Assembly (NCBI RefSeq): GCF_901933205.1 | Contig: NC_044573.1 | Location: 58,406,493 to 58,470,492 of the forward strand | DNA from: Camarhynchus parvulus | Lineage: Eukaryota; Chordata; Aves; Passeriformes; Thraupidae | DNA length: 64,000 nt | Reading direction: 5' to 3' | Shown here: in pieces, positions 61,406 through 64,000 of the stretch | Numbering within the stretch: position 1 is the first letter of the stretch | Layout: every line of letters begins with the position of its first letter | The notes under the pieces: model-generated | What the model was told of the DNA's origin: nothing | Database searches by the model: none | Seen by the model: the letters and a program-made list of their open reading frames with translations, nothing else | Program-made: the position numbers and the translations under genes

Positions 61406-64000
61406 AAGTTTTTATGTTCACACTGGAGGAGTTTAGCAACTAAAGTCTCTGACAGCTTGTTATGAGTGAAAGGTCTTATTTCCTCCTTTCTTGCAAATAG
61501 GAAAAGATGTTAACTAGCAGAAGTATGTTGTAAGTTAGGGAAAATACAGTTGTGATTGTTACCTTAGTAACACTTAAGTAATTTGCTGGGTATCTTTCAG
61601 TACTTGAAAACTCAACTCTGTTAGACTTAAATGACAACTGTTTCTTCTTTGAAACCCTTATTATGAAAGTAAGAATTTTCTTCAGTGTATTAAGATTATT
61701 TTTGGCACAGTGTTTTAATGCTGTATCAGTATTATCAGTATCTCCTTCACATTGTTTTTGCAACAGATCTATTGAAGGTATAACAATACTACCTCTAATT
61801 AGCTACCTCTAATTTTCCTTAATGAGGAGTCTTTTGAAATTCTAGCCTTGGTTTGTGTAGTATTTTACAAGCATCATTCATAGTAGTATACTAAATAAAT
61901 TACTGAACATTTACCAATTACCATGCTACAGTAATGAAGTAAGCTTGAGAGTCTCAGCCCTGTACTGTTGTCTGTTATTTGATTCCCTGATCCACAAATT
62001 TGCTTTTCTACTACTTTTGCCTTTTTAAGCAACAGAAGCTATCCCTCAACTTATATATATCCAGGTTTCTAATTAAACTTTCTGGCTGAAAAGTTCTTAG
62101 CAAATTTCCCTACTCCTCATTTCAACCGAGGGTATGCCATGATTCAAGGGTAAAATCCCTAATCCTTCACAGGTGTTCTCTTGCTGTTTCTGCCCAGGAG
62201 AGAAGCTACTAGTACAGCACGCTGTGGAGTGAACCCAGCAACAACTGGGACCATGTCCACCAACAAATCCAGCCCTCCCACATGCTTTGAAGTGTTTCAT
62301 GAGTAACAGGAGGCAGAGACTCTCTTAGATTCCAAAACTTGTCCTGATGATTGTTATCTGAGTTACTAAGAAAATACAGAATATGCTCAATCAAATGAAC
62401 CTGAGTATTCCAGTCAGACAATTAACTGAGCTTCTTTTAAATGTGAAAGGCATGCTGTTTCTTTTTCTCTAGCCTTAAGCATGTGGGAAAGAAGATCATT
62501 TCTAAGCAAAGGGAAAAGGAAATTGTCTCATATGTATTAAATCCTTTTCCTATCAGGAAGTATGCATCAGGATTATATGCTTGGCAAGCAAGAGTACATA
62601 TTTTGGCACATTTTTCTCTTTGTAACTTTAACAGCCTGCCAGCATTGCAGGCAGCACTAGCAGCAGTCTGTGTCCCAGACAGTTTTGATTATAAATCCCA
62701 GTCTCTGCAGCGGGGCAGAAAGCTCTATGGCAATGGTACTGTTTGGTCTCCTTGGCTCCTTTTCCTTCCCAAGTGCACTGGGGAAAGAGAGGGTGGGGGA
62801 TAGATGGAGAAGGCAGGATGATGGTCATACTTCTGGTAACTCCCTCTGCATCCTAGTTAAGTATCCTGTGAATAAATATCCTGTGTAAATTTGAAGAGAG
62901 TCCAGGCTTGTTGTGATGGAACCGATGGTGTGCAATCTAATTGTATCTGAAAGATCTCCAATAAACCATTGTTTGAGTGCACCAACCCCCAGAATTACAA
63001 ATGGCATTGCCCACACAGACATTCCAGAAATTGTGGACACAGTCTTTTCTTGGTTATCAAATGAAAAGTTAAAGGGTAAATATCTTTTAAAGTTCTGTTG
63101 GCACCAAACATAATGTTGTGAACTTTAATCCCCCATCAGTGCTCAGACCTGTATTGCTAATCGCGCCATTTGAGGTGGCAGTGGCTTCCCCATTTACACA
63201 AGAACGAGGAAAAATAACTGAGCATCGTTATGTTTGCTGTGAAGATTTTCTGTGAGAGTGATGGCCATCCTGCTGAAATAACTTGCATTTTTAAAATAAA
63301 TAAATAAAACTGAATTGTGAAGGGAGGCAAATGAGGAAGAGTAGATGTCCTTGTATGGGAAAGATTCTGAGGGAGAGGCTGGATATCCAACTATGCTTTG
63401 GTTTTTCAAGAAGAATTCAGTACCTTTAGTGCTGGTTTATTTCAGATACTCAAAGTGATTACATAAGCATGCTTAATAAGGTAGCTAAAGTGTTACATTA
63501 ATACAGTTTGAGTGTTATGTCAACTTCTTGTTCTTCCAAGTCATTTGACTAGAATACAGTTCTGAAATTTTATGGGAAACTTCCATCTGCAAATCCATTT
63601 TGTCATCATTCTGTGGAATGAATATGGAGAGTAGCAAATAATGGAATTTTATATGTCTTTCCAAATTATGCCTTCAGGCAACTTTTATTGCGTTTTAAAC
63701 TTGTTTTAAAGTGAGTAAAGCTTACATATTAAAATCTAGGATATTCCCTTCAATATTGAAGTTAATGTTTTTAGTGGATGGGAGAGAAATGTATAAGGAA
63801 TATTTTGAGTAATTTTTGGATTGTAAACTGGCTTTATGAAGCAATTAAATTACATATTTAGATTTTGGTTAAGATGAGATTTTTTTTGGAAATATTGTTT
63901 TAAAGCCAGCCAGTTTCTTCTAACACTAAGGAGATTTTAAGTTAGTATCTTAACAAAAAATGGAAGCTTATCTACTGACATTGTTTTTAACCTCGTGTAA

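Larger units (their letters stand above)
45050..64000 (+). other. Probable EPB41L2 intron 1 (partial)
   Basis: About 19 kb of AT-rich sequence with no exon I can recognise for the 4.1 family: no U1, FERM or FERM-adjacent motifs on the plus strand. It contains an ERVL-like remnant, two CR1 fragments, an A18 tract and minor simple repeats, listed separately. The remainder shows nothing I can name. Confidence 0.5.

Noticed and set aside
62913..63113. Overlapping frames on both strands (66 codons plus; 71 codons minus at 62825-63040)
   Set aside because: Moderately protein-like by eye but short, with no domain I recognise and no splice or promoter context.

Overview
The window is nuclear DNA from a vertebrate, most likely a bird. 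It contains CR1 LINE fragments whose 3' ends have the bird/reptile form, a decayed ERVL-like retrovirus of the type common in bird genomes, AT-rich introns with few repeats, and two CpG-island promoters only about 28 kb apart. I see no bacterial-type operons, tRNAs, rRNAs or CRISPR arrays.

Left part (1 to about 16.4 kb, minus strand): the 5' half of AKAP7 (A-kinase anchoring protein 7, also called AKAP18). Five coding exons read right to left: about 16158-16080, 11074-10925, 9867-9722, 5096-4960 and 821-661. All have GT/AG junctions and the reading phase carries through every junction. Together they encode about 224 residues: a variable acidic N-terminus, a lysine/arginine-rich stretch, and the first part of the 2H-phosphoesterase (LigT-like) domain including the first HxT motif. 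The second HxT motif and the C-terminal PKA-anchoring helix lie beyond the left edge. The first intron holds a long CR1 copy (13.5-15.56 kb).

Middle (about 16.6-43.5 kb): intergenic. It carries a possible minus-strand solo LTR (17.09-17.88 kb), two CR1-like patches (20.15-20.62 kb), a 3'-end CR1 fragment (41.09-41.27 kb), a cluster of G/C homopolymer runs (36.5-39.3 kb) and several short dyads. I recognise no protein-coding gene here.

Right part (43.5-64 kb): a 1.45-kb CpG island with two CCAAT boxes and several GC boxes looks like a TATA-less promoter. By the known human order (EPB41L2 head-to-head with AKAP7, then ARG1), it is probably the EPB41L2 promoter and noncoding first exon, read on the plus strand, with the rest of the window its first intron. 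This rests on synteny; no EPB41L2 coding exon is visible. The intron contains a broken minus-strand ERVL-like pol region (about 53.3-55.85 kb) and two CR1 fragments (60.0-60.25 and 61.08-61.4 kb).

Taken together this is a head-to-head gene pair with separate CpG promoters. I found no convincing new molecular system. The most useful leads are a presequence-like upstream start in AKAP7, a candidate ZNF143-type promoter element, the solo LTR candidate, and several perfect dyads and tandem duplications.
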